Source: Hoyosella sp. YIM 151337
GTDB lineage: Bacteria; Actinomycetota; Actinomycetes; Mycobacteriales; Mycobacteriaceae
Direction: 5' to 3'
NCBI RefSeq assembly: GCF_026041215.1
Contig: NZ_JAPEIQ010000001.1
Location: forward strand, 1 to 64,000
DNA: 64,000 bases
In this document: one piece after another, positions 26,789 through 37,213 of the stretch
Layout of the letters: the number at the start of each line of letters is the position of its first letter
Position numbering within the stretch: the stretch's first letter is position 1
Notes under the pieces: generated by a model
What the model was told of the DNA's origin: nothing
The model's input: the letters and a program-made list of their open reading frames with translations, nothing else
Database searches by the model: none
Translations under genes and position numbers: made by a program

Positions 26789-28276
26789 ATGAACGATCTC
26801 TTCATCAACGGAAGCTGGGTTTCCCCAGCACTCGCTTCGGAGGGACGGGAGGTCCTCAATCCCTTCGATGGCAGCGTCTTGACTACGGTCGCCGAAGCAT
26901 CTGCTGCCGACGTTGATCTCGCCGTGTCAGCCGCCCGGCACGCGTTCGATACTGGGCCCTGGCGCCGCACGTCAGCGCGAGAACGTGGCGAAATCGTGCG
27001 CACTATCGCCGCATATCTTCAGCGCGACAAAGAGGACATCGCTCACACCGAAACCCTCGACACCGGTAAGACACTCGCTGAAGCGCGTACAGATGTCGAC
27101 GATGTCACCGCCGTCTTCGAGTACTACGCGAACCTCGCCGACGCCGATGCCGGCCGGATGATCGATACTGGCAGTGACACCGCCGTCAGCCGGGTTGTGT
27201 ATGAGCCGGTGGGGGTGTGCGCGATGATCGCGCCATGGAACTACCCGCTGTTGCAGATGTCCTGGAAGCTTGCCCCGGCGCTCGCCGCGGGCAATACGGC
27301 GGTGATCAAACCCAGTGAGGTCACTCCGCTGTCGACGGTCCACCTTGTCAGAATTATCGAAGAGGCGGGCGTGCCCAAAGGTGTGGTTAACCTCGTCCTC
27401 GGCAGCGGCGCTGAAGTGGGCGACGCGATGGTGCGCCATCGCGGCGTAGACCTGGTTTCGTTCACCGGGGGGCTTTCCACCGGGCAGCGAATCATGGCTA
27501 CTGCAGCGGAGGGCGTCAAGAAAATCGCCCTCGAGCTCGGTGGAAAGAACCCCAACGTGGTGTTCGCAGACACCGACTTCGACACCGCGGTTGACTACGC
27601 TCTGGCGGCCGCATTTTTCCATTCGGGGCAAGTGTGTTCGGCGGGCTCACGGCTGATCGTCGAGGATGCGATCCATGACGATTTTGTGGCCGAACTCGGC
27701 CGCAGGGCAGATCTGATCCGGCTTGGCAACGGCCTCGCCGAGGATACTGAAAGCGGTCCGCTCGTCTCTGCAGAGCACCGTGACAAGGTTGAGGGATACA
27801 TCGCCTCCGCGCGAGCGGAAGGCGCACGCCTAGTGGCTGGCGGGTCTCGCCCCGCAGACCCTGACTTGCAGGCCGGATATTTCCTGCGGCCCACTGTGTT
27901 CGCTGACTGCACCAATGCCATGACGATTGTGCGCGAGGAGGTCTTCGGGCCCGTCGTCAGTGTGGAGCGTTTCCGCACCGAAGCGGAGGCGATCGCGCTC
28001 GCGAACGACACAGAATACGGACTCGCGGGCGCGGTGTGGACGAATGATGCCTCCCGCGCACAGCGCGTCGCTGCCGCGCTGCGGCACGGCACCATCTGGA
28101 TCAACGACTACCACCCGTACCTCCCACAGGCGGAATGGGGCGGATTTGGCAAGTCAGGAATAGGCCGGGAACTCGGCCATAGCGGTCTCGATGAGTACCG
28201 CGAAGCGAAGCACATCTACCAGAACATTGCTCCCGCACCGATGCGGTGGTTCAAGGGCGCAGGAGGTAACAAATGA
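26789..28276 (+). CDS. betB: Betaine aldehyde dehydrogenase
   Basis: Aldehyde dehydrogenase of 495 residues. It has [21 protein letters not shown] (NAD fold), the general base Glu in [11 protein letters not shown] and the nucleophile Cys in [12 protein letters not shown]. It oxidises betaine aldehyde to glycine betaine with NAD(P)+, giving an osmoprotectant. The substrate is assigned from the next two genes, a GMC choline oxidase and a BCCT carrier. The stop overlaps the betA start by ATGA. Confidence 0.9.
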   Translation: MNDLFINGSWVSPALASEGREVLNPFDGSVLTTVAEASAADVDLAVSAARHAFDTGPWRRTSARERGEIVRTIAAYLQRDKEDIAHTETLDTGKTLAEARTDVDDVTAVFEYYANLADADAGRMIDTGSDTAVSRVVYEPVGVCAMIAPWNYPLLQMSWKLAPALAAGNTAVIKPSEVTPLSTVHLVRIIEEAGVPKGVVNLVLGSGAEVGDAMVRHRGVDLVSFTGGLSTGQRIMATAAEGVKKIALELGGKNPNVVFADTDFDTAVDYALAAAFFHSGQVCSAGSRLIVEDAIHDDFVAELGRRADLIRLGNGLAEDTESGPLVSAEHRDKVEGYIASARAEGARLVAGGSRPADPDLQAGYFLRPTVFADCTNAMTIVREEVFGPVVSVERFRTEAEAIALANDTEYGLAGAVWTNDASRAQRVAAALRHGTIWINDYHPYLPQAEWGGFGKSGIGRELGHSGLDEYREAKHIYQNIAPAPMRWFKGAGGNK

Positions 28277-29931
28277 AAGCCAAGCAGTACGACTACATCA
28301 TCGTGGGCGGCGGATCCGCTGGCTGCGTACTGGCGAATCGTTTGTCTGAAGATCCCAGCAATGAAGTGCTTGTGCTCGAAGCGGGGCGCCGAGACTGGAG
28401 CTGGGACCTCTTTATCCACATGCCCGCCGCGCTGACGATGGTGATAGGCAATCCGCTTTACGACTGGTGCTACGAGTCCGAGCCTGAACCGTACATGGGC
28501 GGGCGCCGGGTTTCCCACGGCCGGGGCAAGGTCCTCGGTGGTTCGAGTTCGATCAACGGCATGATCTTTCAGCGCGGCAACCCCATGGACCTCCAGCGCT
28601 GGGCGGCTGATCCCGGGATGGAGAACTGGGACTACGCGCATTGCCTGCCGTACTTCAAGCGGATGGAACACTGCACAGCTGGCGCCGACGATTGGCGCGG
28701 CCAGGGCGGACCACTCTGGCTGGAACGAGGCGAAGCGGAAAACCCACTGTTCAGCGCCTTCCTCGAAGCTGCGCAAGAGGCGGGCTACGATCTCACTTCG
28801 GACGTCAACGGCTACCGGCAGGAAGGCTTCGCACGGTTCGACCGCAACATCCGGAAAGGGCGCAGGTGGTCCTCGGCGCGTGCGTACTACCACCCTGTAC
28901 GAGCACGGCCCAACCTAACATTGCGCACCCTCAGCCAGGCCACGCGTATCCTGTTCGACGGTAAGCGGGCAATCGGTGTCGAGTACAAACGCCCCGGCGG
29001 GCCCCGGCGCAAAGTGTTCGGCGGCGAGGTCATCCTTTCCGGCGGCGCAATCAACACCCCGCAGCTCCTGCAGCTTTCTGGAGTGGGGAATCCGAAAGAC
29101 ATTGAACCGCACGGCATCAAGGCCGTCCATGCGCTGCCCGGCGTTGGGGAGAACTTGCAGGACCACCTTGAGGTATACGTCCAGCACGCGTGCACGAAAC
29201 CGATCTCATTCAACCCGGTGCTGAAAGTACGCAGCCGTCCGAAAGTCGGTATGCAATGGATGGTCAGCAAGAAGGGTCCTGCGGCAACTAACCATTTCGA
29301 GGCCGGCGGATTCGTGCGCGGAAACGACACCGTCGATTACCCCAATCTGATGTTCCACTTCTTGCCTATAGCGGTGCGTTACGACGGCACGTCGGTGGAT
29401 GCCGAACACGGCTACCAGGTCCACATCGGCCCCATGTACTCCGACGTGCGCGGCAGCGTGAAGATCAAGTCTGCAGACCCCAAACAGCACCCGGCGCTTC
29501 GATTCAACTACTTGTCCACTCCGAACGACCGGAAAGAGTGGATCGAAGCAATCCACGTTGCACGCGACATTCTGAAGCAACCGGCATTCGCTGAGTTCGA
29601 CGGCGGAGAGCTTTCGCCCGGCCCCGAAGTCACAACCGACGACGAGATCCTCGATTGGGTCGCGCGCGATGCGGAAACGGCGTATCACCCATCTTGCACA
29701 GCCAAAATGGGAGTCGATGACATGGCCGTGGTCGATCCCAACTCGATGAAGGTGCACGGCACGCAGGGTTTGCGCGTCGTCGATGCATCTGCGATGCCGT
29801 ATCTGACGAACGGCAACATCTATGCGCCAGTAATGATGCTCGCCGAAAAGGCCGCCGACCTCATTCTCGGAAACACACCCCTGGAGCCGTCCTCGGTGCC
29901 GTACTACCGGCACCGCCATCAGGAAGGGTGA
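28273..29931 (+). CDS. betA: Choline dehydrogenase (GMC oxidoreductase)
   Basis: GMC flavoprotein of 552 residues: FAD fold [23 protein letters not shown] signature around [20 protein letters not shown], second signature [17 protein letters not shown] and the C-terminal active His in [12 protein letters not shown]. It oxidises choline to betaine aldehyde at the membrane. It is coupled to betB by a 4-bp overlap and to betT by close spacing. The length and motif match BetA rather than alcohol-type GMC enzymes, but the substrate is inferred from context. Confidence 0.9.
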   Translation: MKAKQYDYIIVGGGSAGCVLANRLSEDPSNEVLVLEAGRRDWSWDLFIHMPAALTMVIGNPLYDWCYESEPEPYMGGRRVSHGRGKVLGGSSSINGMIFQRGNPMDLQRWAADPGMENWDYAHCLPYFKRMEHCTAGADDWRGQGGPLWLERGEAENPLFSAFLEAAQEAGYDLTSDVNGYRQEGFARFDRNIRKGRRWSSARAYYHPVRARPNLTLRTLSQATRILFDGKRAIGVEYKRPGGPRRKVFGGEVILSGGAINTPQLLQLSGVGNPKDIEPHGIKAVHALPGVGENLQDHLEVYVQHACTKPISFNPVLKVRSRPKVGMQWMVSKKGPAATNHFEAGGFVRGNDTVDYPNLMFHFLPIAVRYDGTSVDAEHGYQVHIGPMYSDVRGSVKIKSADPKQHPALRFNYLSTPNDRKEWIEAIHVARDILKQPAFAEFDGGELSPGPEVTTDDEILDWVARDAETAYHPSCTAKMGVDDMAVVDPNSMKVHGTQGLRVVDASAMPYLTNGNIYAPVMMLAEKAADLILGNTPLEPSSVPYYRHRHQEG

Positions 29932-29936
29932 CCAAC

Positions 29937-32027
29937 ATGGCCGCCATCGAGCAGGGCACTCAGCGGAACCGGATAAATCGTGTAGTTTTCTTCGGCTCGT
30001 CCGCTTTGATTATTGCGCTTTCGGTGTGGGCAATCATCACACCTACCGGTGCGTCAGACGCGATCGGGACTGTCGTCGGCTGTATCTCGGCCGGGTTCGG
30101 CTGGTATTACTTCCTGGCAGCAACGCTGTTCCTCATTTTCGTGGTGTACGTCGCGCTTTCTCGATACGGCACCGTCAAATTGGGGCCGCAGCATTCGCGG
30201 CCGGCGTACAGTCTTTTCGCCTGGGGTGCGATGCTTTTCGCCGCCGGTATAGGCATCGACCTGATGTTTTTCTCGGTGGCGGGACCGGTCAGCCATTACC
30301 TTGCCCCGCCGGAGGGCGATCCCGAGACTGTCGAAGCGGCACGGCAAGCAATCGCGTGGACGCTTTTTCATTACGGCATTACCGGCTGGGCCATGTACGC
30401 GCTGATGGGCATGGCACTCGGCTATTTCGCGTTCCGGTACCGTTTGCCGCTGTCGATCCGCTCCGCGCTGTACCCGATCATCGGTAAGCGCATCCACGGC
30501 CGGATTGGTGACACCGTCGATCTGGCGGCCGTCATCGGCACCATTTTCGGCATCGCGGTTTCCCTCGGTATCGGCGTGATTCAGCTGAACTATGGCCTGA
30601 ACTTCATGTTCAACGTGCCGGTGGGTACAGCCGCGCAGATCGGGCTCATCGCCGTGGCCGTCGTGATGGCGACGGTGTCCGCAGTCGCTGGGGTCGACAA
30701 AGGCATCCGGCGTCTGTCGGAACTCAACGTCATCCTGGCGATCGCTTTGATGCTCTACATCGTTATTTGGGATGACCCGATTCGGTTGCTCAATAGTTGG
30801 GTGCTGAACGTCGGTGACTACGTCAGCCGCTTCCCGGGTATGACGCTGAACACGTTTGCGTACGATCAGCCGACGGAGTGGCTGGGCGCGTGGACGCTCT
30901 TCTTCTGGGCATGGTGGATCGCCTGGGCACCGTTTGTGGGGCTGTTCCTTGCGCGGATTTCCCGCGGACGCACTATCCGGCAGTTCGTGGCCGCTACCTT
31001 GATCATCCCGTTCCTCTTCACCCTGACGTTCTTGTCGATATTCGGTAATGCCGCGCTGGGCGTCATTCGTGGCGGCAACGGAGAGTTCGGTGAGGCGGCA
31101 ATGAACGCCCCTGAGGAAGGGTTCTACTCACTGCTTGCGCAGTACCCCGGCGTGACCTTCAGTGCGGGGCTCGCTACCTTCGTGGGCCTGTTGTTCTACG
31201 TGACATCCGCGGACTCTGGGGCGCTCGTGATGGGTAATTTCACCTCTCACCTCGCAACACCGACTACGGACGCGTCGCGCTGGGTCCGAGTGTTCTGGGC
31301 CGCAGCGACAGGTCTCTTGACACTCGCAATGCTCCTGGTCGGCGGGCTAGATGCGCTCACGAGCGCGACGATCATCATGGGATTGCCGTTCTCTTTTGTG
31401 ATGTTCCTGGTGATGTTCGGCTTGTACAAGGCGCTGCGAGTGGAGCGTCTGCGCGACGATGCGGCACGCACCAGCATGCCGACGTCGCTCTCTGAACGTA
31501 CGGCTAGCGAACCGCTAGGCCCGGGGCGGACCTGGCGTCAGCGCATCGCCAGGGCCATGGCCTATCCGGGTGAGCGCGCGGTGGCCCGATTCATCGAGGA
31601 TTCGGCACGACCCGCCTTCGCTGATGTGGCGGAGGAAATCCGGAACCAGGGCGGCGAGGCCGACGTAGTGGAAGAGCCTGTCGAGCCCCTCGGTGTGCCG
31701 CACCTGGAGTTGAAGGTCGGTATGGGTGACGAGGAAGATTTCGCCTACTGCATCTGGCCGGAGCAGCATCCCACGCCGACGTTCTCCCCGTATGCCGTCG
31801 GCTCATCGGACGCAACGTATTACCGATACGGGGTGTATCTGAATGAGGGCAGTCAGGGCTACGACGTGATGGGTTATAGCAAGTCGCAGCTGATCGGCGA
31901 CATTTTGGACCAGTACGAGCGGCACTTGGAGTTCTTGCGCTTGCAGCGGGAGTCCGCGAACGCCTCTGTGTTGCCCGGGCATGGCTTGCCCGCGTCGGAC
32001 GCGCGTCCGGACGATCAGGCGGACTAA
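29937..32027 (+). CDS. betT: BCCT-family choline/betaine transporter BetT
   Basis: Protein of 696 residues. ATG 29937 is preferred because AGGAAGG lies 9 nt upstream; an overlapping GTG at 29928 is the alternative. It has about twelve membrane helices with the BCCT hallmarks GIGIDLMFFSVAGPVSHYL and FFWAWWIAWAPFVGLFLARI, then a cytoplasmic tail of about 170 residues, acidic and of the kind that senses osmotic stress in BetT/BetP. It imports choline by proton or sodium symport for the two enzymes encoded upstream. Confidence 0.9.
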   Translation: MAAIEQGTQRNRINRVVFFGSSALIIALSVWAIITPTGASDAIGTVVGCISAGFGWYYFLAATLFLIFVVYVALSRYGTVKLGPQHSRPAYSLFAWGAMLFAAGIGIDLMFFSVAGPVSHYLAPPEGDPETVEAARQAIAWTLFHYGITGWAMYALMGMALGYFAFRYRLPLSIRSALYPIIGKRIHGRIGDTVDLAAVIGTIFGIAVSLGIGVIQLNYGLNFMFNVPVGTAAQIGLIAVAVVMATVSAVAGVDKGIRRLSELNVILAIALMLYIVIWDDPIRLLNSWVLNVGDYVSRFPGMTLNTFAYDQPTEWLGAWTLFFWAWWIAWAPFVGLFLARISRGRTIRQFVAATLIIPFLFTLTFLSIFGNAALGVIRGGNGEFGEAAMNAPEEGFYSLLAQYPGVTFSAGLATFVGLLFYVTSADSGALVMGNFTSHLATPTTDASRWVRVFWAAATGLLTLAMLLVGGLDALTSATIIMGLPFSFVMFLVMFGLYKALRVERLRDDAARTSMPTSLSERTASEPLGPGRTWRQRIARAMAYPGERAVARFIEDSARPAFADVAEEIRNQGGEADVVEEPVEPLGVPHLELKVGMGDEEDFAYCIWPEQHPTPTFSPYAVGSSDATYYRYGVYLNEGSQGYDVMGYSKSQLIGDILDQYERHLEFLRLQRESANASVLPGHGLPASDARPDDQAD

Positions 32028-32168
32028 TACCACAAAGGGTGCCGACCCCATATCTAGGGGCAGAGGGCGATCTTGACCACATGATCACGCCAGTTCGATA
32101 CTGGAGTAAGGCGGATAGGCTGCAGCGCCGCAGCCTCCAACCGTGGCGCACTCCGGAGGGAGTTGGCG

Positions 32169-32615
32169 ATGATAACCCGAAAGCTAGCGGCGGCCGTGGC
32201 GGGTGTTGTTGCGGCAATCGCTCTCACGCTTGGTCCGACGGCTGCGGCCCAGGTACCGCAGTCCATCTGGCCGCCTTGTGTTTCCTATGCGAAGGCGTGT
32301 GTCCAACTATCGACGAACCAGGCATGGCTGATGAACGGCGGTTTTGTGACGTACGGGCCAGTGCCGGTTCGGCACGGGAAACCCGGTTACGAAACGCCGC
32401 CGGGCATCTTCTCGGTGACCTTCAAGAACATCAACCATTGGAGCACGATTTATGACGCTCCGATGCCGTACTCGGTGTTCTTCAACGGCGGGATCGCGTT
32501 CCATGAGGGCTCCCTAGATTCCGGGTCGGGTGGCTGTGTGCGGCTGAGCCGGGAGGCGGCACAAACGTTCTTCTACACTCTTAACCCTGGCGACACGGTC
32601 CAGGTTGTGTGGTGA
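32169..32615 (+). CDS. Secreted L,D-transpeptidase (YkuD domain)
   Basis: Protein of 148 residues; ATG 32169 with GGAGGG 8 nt upstream. A signal peptide (about 1-30, ending GPTAAAQ) is followed by a small YkuD catalytic domain with the diagnostic HEGSLDSGSGGCVRLS, whose Cys is the nucleophile. It would make 3-3 peptidoglycan cross-links or attach proteins in the wall. It lacks the Ig-like and cysteine-rich extras of the large mycobacterial Ldt proteins, so it is a minimal enzyme. Confidence 0.88.
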   Translation: MITRKLAAAVAGVVAAIALTLGPTAAAQVPQSIWPPCVSYAKACVQLSTNQAWLMNGGFVTYGPVPVRHGKPGYETPPGIFSVTFKNINHWSTIYDAPMPYSVFFNGGIAFHEGSLDSGSGGCVRLSREAAQTFFYTLNPGDTVQVVW

Positions 32616-32747
32616 TCGACTGTTGAGAGGCTGCCGTCAATTCGGTGGTACTCGCATGTGGGCCCCTCGCGTTTCGATACGGTGAGCACCGAAAGCACTG
32701 AAAGCACTGCACGCGCTGGTCCGTTGCTCACGAGTTGAGGAAGTGCC

Positions 32748-34112
32748 ATGGGAAGTCAGCCCGCCCAATCGACGCGCCATCATGTTGTGATTGTCGGATC
32801 GGGTTTCGGCGGAATTTTCGCCGCTCAGAAGCTCAAGCACGCGAATGTGGACGTCACACTGATTGCACGGACTACCCACCACTTGTTTCAGCCGCTGCTC
32901 TACCAAGTTGCGACGGGCATCCTCTCCGTTGGGGAGATCGCGGTGCCGAACCGCATCATCTTGCGGAAGCAGAAGAACACCCAGGTGTTATTGGGTGACG
33001 TGGTCGACGTTGATGTCACGAACCAGACGGTGAGTTCTGAAGCGTCCGGTCACACCACAGTGACGTCGTACGACAGTCTGATCGTGGCGGCGGGCGCCGA
33101 GCAGTCCTACTTCGGGAACGATCATTTCGCGCGGTTTGCGCCGGGCATGAAGACGATCGACCATGCTCTTGAACTGCGCGGCAAGATCTTGACCGCGTTC
33201 GAGCGCGCCGAGCTTTCCGAAGATCCGGAAGAGCAGGCACGGCTGCTCACTTTCGTCGTGGTTGGTGCTGGACCGACTGGTGTGGAAATGGCTGGACAGA
33301 TTGCCGAACTGGCCCGTCAAACTCTGGTCGGTGCGTTCCGCAACATCGATCCTTCGATGGCGCGCATAGTCCTTCTCGATGGGGCTCCCATAGTCCTGCC
33401 GCCGATGGGCAAACGACTGGGAGGTAAAGCGCAGCGACGGCTGGAAAAGCTCGGCGTCGAAGTCGTGCTCAATGCGTTTGTGACCGACATCGACGAACGC
33501 GGTCTTGTGGTGAAGGACAAGGACGGGAACCAGGAGCGCGTGCCGGCCTACACGAAAATCTGGGCCGCTGGCGTTTCCGCGAGCCCGCTGGGCAAGATCC
33601 TCGCCGAACAGACCGGCACTGAACTCGACCGGGCCGGGCGGGTCAAGGTGAACCCAGACCTGACGATCCAGGGGCATCCCAACGTCTTCGTTGTGGGTGA
33701 CATGATGGCGCTCGATGACGTGCCTGGTATCGCCCCGGCGGCGATTCAGAGCGGCACCTACGCTGGCCGAATCATCAAGGATGAGCTAAGCAACCCAGGA
33801 GCGTCGACATCGCAGCGTAAGCCGTTCAAGTACCTGGACAAAGGCAGTATCGCGGTGGTGTCCAAGTACAGCGCGGTCGGGCGGGTCATCGGGGGGAAGG
33901 TGCCCGTCACGGGCGTGGTCGGCTGGTTCATGTGGCTAGCGGTGCACCTGTTTTACCTCGTGGGGTTCAAGAATCGCTACAGCACGCTTCTCTACTGGTT
34001 GTTCGCCTTTGTGTCGAACGCCCGCACTCAACTGAACGTCACAGAGCAATGGATGATGGGCAGGCATGCGCTCGAAGAGGTAGAGGAGCGAAAGAAGGAA
34101 ATCGGCACGTGA
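32748..34112 (+). CDS. ndh: Type II NADH dehydrogenase
   Basis: Protein of 454 residues. FAD fold VVIVGSGFGGIFAAQKL, NADH fold VVVGAGPTGVEMAGQIAEL, the C-terminal FAD contact VFVVGDMMALDDVPGIAP and AAIQSGTYAGRII. A hydrophobic C-terminus (GVVGWFMWLAVHLFYLVGF) attaches it to the membrane. It passes electrons from NADH to menaquinone without pumping protons. RBS GAGGAAG precedes ATG 32748. The next hydrolase starts within its stop (GTGA). Confidence 0.92.
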   Translation: MGSQPAQSTRHHVVIVGSGFGGIFAAQKLKHANVDVTLIARTTHHLFQPLLYQVATGILSVGEIAVPNRIILRKQKNTQVLLGDVVDVDVTNQTVSSEASGHTTVTSYDSLIVAAGAEQSYFGNDHFARFAPGMKTIDHALELRGKILTAFERAELSEDPEEQARLLTFVVVGAGPTGVEMAGQIAELARQTLVGAFRNIDPSMARIVLLDGAPIVLPPMGKRLGGKAQRRLEKLGVEVVLNAFVTDIDERGLVVKDKDGNQERVPAYTKIWAAGVSASPLGKILAEQTGTELDRAGRVKVNPDLTIQGHPNVFVVGDMMALDDVPGIAPAAIQSGTYAGRIIKDELSNPGASTSQRKPFKYLDKGSIAVVSKYSAVGRVIGGKVPVTGVVGWFMWLAVHLFYLVGFKNRYSTLLYWLFAFVSNARTQLNVTEQWMMGRHALEEVEERKKEIGT

Positions 34113-34840
34113 CGCGGCCACCAGTCGTTTTCGTGCATGGCATCCGCGTGAGCGGTGCTGCATGGTCTGATCAAGTCCGGCTGCTCGAAGCACGGAACAT
34201 TCGTACCGCAGTTGTGGACCTCCCGGCACATGGCAGCCGGCGGGGGGACCAGTTCAGTGTCGATGCCGCAACCGACACCATCGCTGAGGCGATCGATCAT
34301 GTTGGGGGACAGGCGCTCGTTGTTGGTCACTCGCTGGGTGGCTACATGACTATCGCCGCGGCAGCACGCTTCCCGCAGCGGTTCGCAGGGATGCTCGTCG
34401 CAGGGGCAACGGCGATTCCGAACCGAGTCTTCGGGCTTCCGTTTCTCGCCGGTTACCACGTCTTGCGGCGGCTGCCAGATGGCGGGGAGGCTGCCAGCCG
34501 CGCGTTATTGAGCCGGTTCGCGAGCGGGGCGCTCGTAGACGAGATCATGGCGGCCGGAATCGCCACGGAGGCAGTTCCAGACGTGGTCCGTGAGGTCGCG
34601 GATTTTGACGTGCTTGAGGCGCTGCGCAGTTTTTCGGGACCAGTGTGGCTGGTCAACGGCACGCTGGACCATTTTCGCCTGCACGAGCGGCGCTTCGCAG
34701 CGGTGGCTGGCGTGGAACTGCGCCACGTTCGCCGGGCCGGGCATTATCTGCCCACGACTCATCCCGAGGAGTTCGCGGCGATCGTCGCGGAGGCAGTGGA
34801 CACGCTAGCGCCGCTAACACCGCGTGGTGGCAATTCCTGA
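34109..34840 (+). CDS. Alpha/beta hydrolase coupled to ndh
   Basis: Protein of 243 residues starting at GTG 34109 inside the ndh stop. It has VFVHGIRVSGAAW (oxyanion loop), nucleophile GHSLGGYM, the acid in GTLDHFRLHERR and the His in RRAGHYLPTTHP. The triad is complete. The substrate is unknown; coupling to ndh may be only genomic convenience. Its 3' end overlaps the convergent AraC gene by 82 bp, which is large for this genome. Confidence 0.85.
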   Translation: MTRPPVVFVHGIRVSGAAWSDQVRLLEARNIRTAVVDLPAHGSRRGDQFSVDAATDTIAEAIDHVGGQALVVGHSLGGYMTIAAAARFPQRFAGMLVAGATAIPNRVFGLPFLAGYHVLRRLPDGGEAASRALLSRFASGALVDEIMAAGIATEAVPDVVREVADFDVLEALRSFSGPVWLVNGTLDHFRLHERRFAAVAGVELRHVRRAGHYLPTTHPEEFAAIVAEAVDTLAPLTPRGGNS

Positions 34841-35664
34841 GGCGACTGCCGGGCCGCGCGGCGCCACGCACCCGGCGGGGTGCTGTGATGACGGCGGAAG
34901 ACGCGGGAGAAGTACGCTGCGTCGGGGAAGCCGACTGCGCGTGCGACTTCGTCGATCGGATCTCTGGTGTCGGTGAGGAGCCGCCGTGACTCGCTCATAC
35001 GGCGTTCGAGGATCCATTCGCCAACCGTGCGGCCGGTCTTGTTGCGTACGACTGTCGTCAAATGGCCGGGGCTGCGGCCCAGCGCGGACGCTACATCGCG
35101 CAGCGACAGCGCTTCGCTGAAGTGGTTGTCGATGTAACCGAACACATCAGCGAGCAGGGTTTCGTTGCGCAAAGCTAGCCCGCCCGCGACGTCATGTGCG
35201 AGCCGCGCACAGGCGACGAGAATCAGTGCGAGGTGGGCACGGACCGCGTCGTGGTATTCCTCGCGTCGTTCGGAGAGTTCACGATCGAGGTCAGCGAACC
35301 GCCGGGACCATTCGGGTTGCTGTTCGAGGGGGACCGAAAGCCATTGTGCGGCCTGTTCGGCACCGGTTGTGAAGGCGCTCAAAAGGGGGTGCGCGCGCCA
35401 TCCGCCCCAGGACGCAACGTCGCGGGCTTGCACCGCGTCTGGTGGGAAGTATGCGATCCATCCCTCCGGCATGATCGTAGGGTGCTGCGAAGGGGAGATC
35501 ACCAGACCTGGCGTCACGACGCAGACATCCCCTGCACGAATCTGATGGTCAATTCCGCCGGATGCGACGGTGCCGCCGTCAGCCTCGAAATAGCACAGAA
35601 CGACGAAATCGTGTGCGTGAGAGCCGCTGTACGGTGCACCGGAATGCGATTCGAAGCGGGCCAC
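34759..35664 (-). CDS. AraC-family regulator with cupin sensor domain
   Basis: About 301 residues from GTG 35662-35664. The N-terminal cupin begins abruptly (HSGAPYSGSHAHDFVVLCYF) and lacks a clear ribosome binding site; a stop lies 15 codons upstream in frame, so the N-terminus is short or the gene has lost its 5' end. The C-terminal AraC domain is complete (LSLRDVASALGRSPGHLTTV, IDEVARAVGFPDAAYFSRVF). The C-terminal tail overlaps the convergent hydrolase gene by 82 bp. Confidence 0.75.
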   Translation of the reverse strand: MARFESHSGAPYSGSHAHDFVVLCYFEADGGTVASGGIDHQIRAGDVCVVTPGLVISPSQHPTIMPEGWIAYFPPDAVQARDVASWGGWRAHPLLSAFTTGAEQAAQWLSVPLEQQPEWSRRFADLDRELSERREEYHDAVRAHLALILVACARLAHDVAGGLALRNETLLADVFGYIDNHFSEALSLRDVASALGRSPGHLTTVVRNKTGRTVGEWILERRMSESRRLLTDTRDPIDEVARAVGFPDAAYFSRVFRRHHSTPPGAWRRAARQSPQELPPRGVSGASVSTASATIAANSSG

Positions 35665-35897
35665 GGTGACAGGTGGATGGCCTGGTACCGCCTCGTAGGC
35701 GAAGGTGCCTCAACCACCCCACCAGCAGAACCATCACCACAGGTCACGCGTCTGACCGGGATGCCATCCGCTCGTTTCCGGAACCGCCTGGTTGCCATTA
35801 CACCTCCCGGAAAATCATCCAAATAATACGTACATATGCGCCTATGCGCGTTCTTGAAGCTCTTTTAGGCTAAATCCAGGCAGGAGAATAATCCAGA

Positions 35898-36560
35898 ATG
35901 GAGATGACGATGGCACACTCGCCCACTCAGAGTGACTATCTACCCGGGTTTGGTCACGATTGGCTTCTCCCGCTCTATGATCCTTTCAGCCGCCTCACCG
36001 GCATCGGAAAGTACCATCAACAGTTGTTAGACCAGGCAGGTATCGCTCCTGGCGAGCGCGTACTCGAGATTGGCTGCGGCACGGGTAACCTCCTGCTGCG
36101 CGCAGCCGCCGCAGAGCCGGCGGCGAAATTCACCGGGCTCGACCCCGACCCCAGGGCGCTGAAACGAGCCGGGAAGAAGGCCGCGCGCAAGCGTCTCGCC
36201 GTCGAACTCGATCACGGATTCGCACAGCAGCTTCCGTACAGCACTGCCAGCTTCACGCGGGTACTGTCGGCCTTCATGCTGCACCATCTGCCAGTCGCTG
36301 CGAAATCCGAAGCGCTGGCGGAGGTACGTCGCGTCCTCGAACCAAGGGGAACGCTGCACGTAATGGACATCGCAGGGCACACTCACCACGCGCGAGGATG
36401 GTTCGCGCGCCGGAGTCATCGCAGCGCGTACGTGCAAGATCAGCTCGGTGACGGAGTTCCCGATCGACTACGGGAAGCGGGGTTCACGGACGTGCGCGTA
36501 GTAGCGCAGCGCGACACCCGTCTTGGTCATATCGCGTTCTTTGAGGCTCGCGCCAGCTGA
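35898..36560 (+). CDS. Class I SAM-dependent methyltransferase
   Basis: Protein of 220 residues. The SAM-binding motif I is RVLEIGCGTGNLLLRAA, the acidic end of strand 2 is FTGLDPDPRAL, motif II-like FTRVLSAFMLHHLP and post-motif LEPRGTLHVMDIAGHTHH. It belongs to the UbiE/methyltransf_11 group; the acceptor is not evident. ATG 35898 is chosen with AGGAG 11 nt upstream; ATG 35904 is possible. The 233 bp upstream holds nothing else I can name. Confidence 0.83.
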   Translation: MEMTMAHSPTQSDYLPGFGHDWLLPLYDPFSRLTGIGKYHQQLLDQAGIAPGERVLEIGCGTGNLLLRAAAAEPAAKFTGLDPDPRALKRAGKKAARKRLAVELDHGFAQQLPYSTASFTRVLSAFMLHHLPVAAKSEALAEVRRVLEPRGTLHVMDIAGHTHHARGWFARRSHRSAYVQDQLGDGVPDRLREAGFTDVRVVAQRDTRLGHIAFFEARAS

Positions 36561-36567
36561 CGCCGCG

Positions 36568-37170
36568 CTAAATGAGGGCCAGCACCTCGCTCGAGGATCG
36601 GCAGCCAGCGGTCACAAGTTCAAGATTCGCCAGCGAGGCCTCATGGACTTCCGGATTTGCGGCAGCGACACAGTCGCTCATCACATGGATCGTGAAGCCG
36701 AGGTCCGTACCATGGCGAGCGGTCTGCTCGACCGTCAAGTTCGTGGCGACACCCGTGATCAGGATTGTGTCGACACCCCAGTCCTCCAGCCAGACGGGCA
36801 CGTCACTGCCAGCGAGACCGGAGAGCTTCTGGTTATCAGCAACGTGCTGCTGGGCTGCCGATTCGCTCATCTCCGGAATAATCTGCGCACCAGGCGATTC
36901 GGGCCGAAAGGCGGCTTGATTCCCGGCGACTGCCGTCATGAAGTCTGTGTTGCGGACCAGGAGGCCCTCGCCCTCGGGGATGGTGAAGCGCGTGTAGATA
37001 ACGGCGACGCCGAGGCTGCTCATTGCCTGGTGGAACGCGAACGCGCGTTCCACCACACCACTTGCGGCTACGGGTTCGGCAAGCATCGGCCCGAAGAAGC
37101 CGTCGGGCTTGATCACATTCACTTGCCAGTGCAAACCGAGGATCGCGGTGCGCTGGAGATCGAGCGTCAT
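36568..37170 (-). CDS. Isochorismatase-like protein lacking the catalytic Cys and Asp
   Basis: Protein of 200 residues with the isochorismatase/cysteine-hydrolase fold. The Asp position of the usual IDxQ reads LHWQ (His14), the Lys is kept (Lys115, in ADNQKLSGLAGSDV), and the nucleophile Cys of TNLCVE is Thr146 (GVATNLTVEQTARHGTDLG). The rest of the cis-peptide loop is well conserved, so the fold is intact while normal cysteine chemistry is lost. It lies downstream of the unknown and hydrolase genes (43-bp gap). Confidence 0.72.
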   Translation of the reverse strand: MTLDLQRTAILGLHWQVNVIKPDGFFGPMLAEPVAASGVVERAFAFHQAMSSLGVAVIYTRFTIPEGEGLLVRNTDFMTAVAGNQAAFRPESPGAQIIPEMSESAAQQHVADNQKLSGLAGSDVPVWLEDWGVDTILITGVATNLTVEQTARHGTDLGFTIHVMSDCVAAANPEVHEASLANLELVTAGCRSSSEVLALI

Positions 37171-37213
37171 AAACGTATCGTGCCACCCTCGCGCGCCACG
37201 TGCCACAGCCGCG

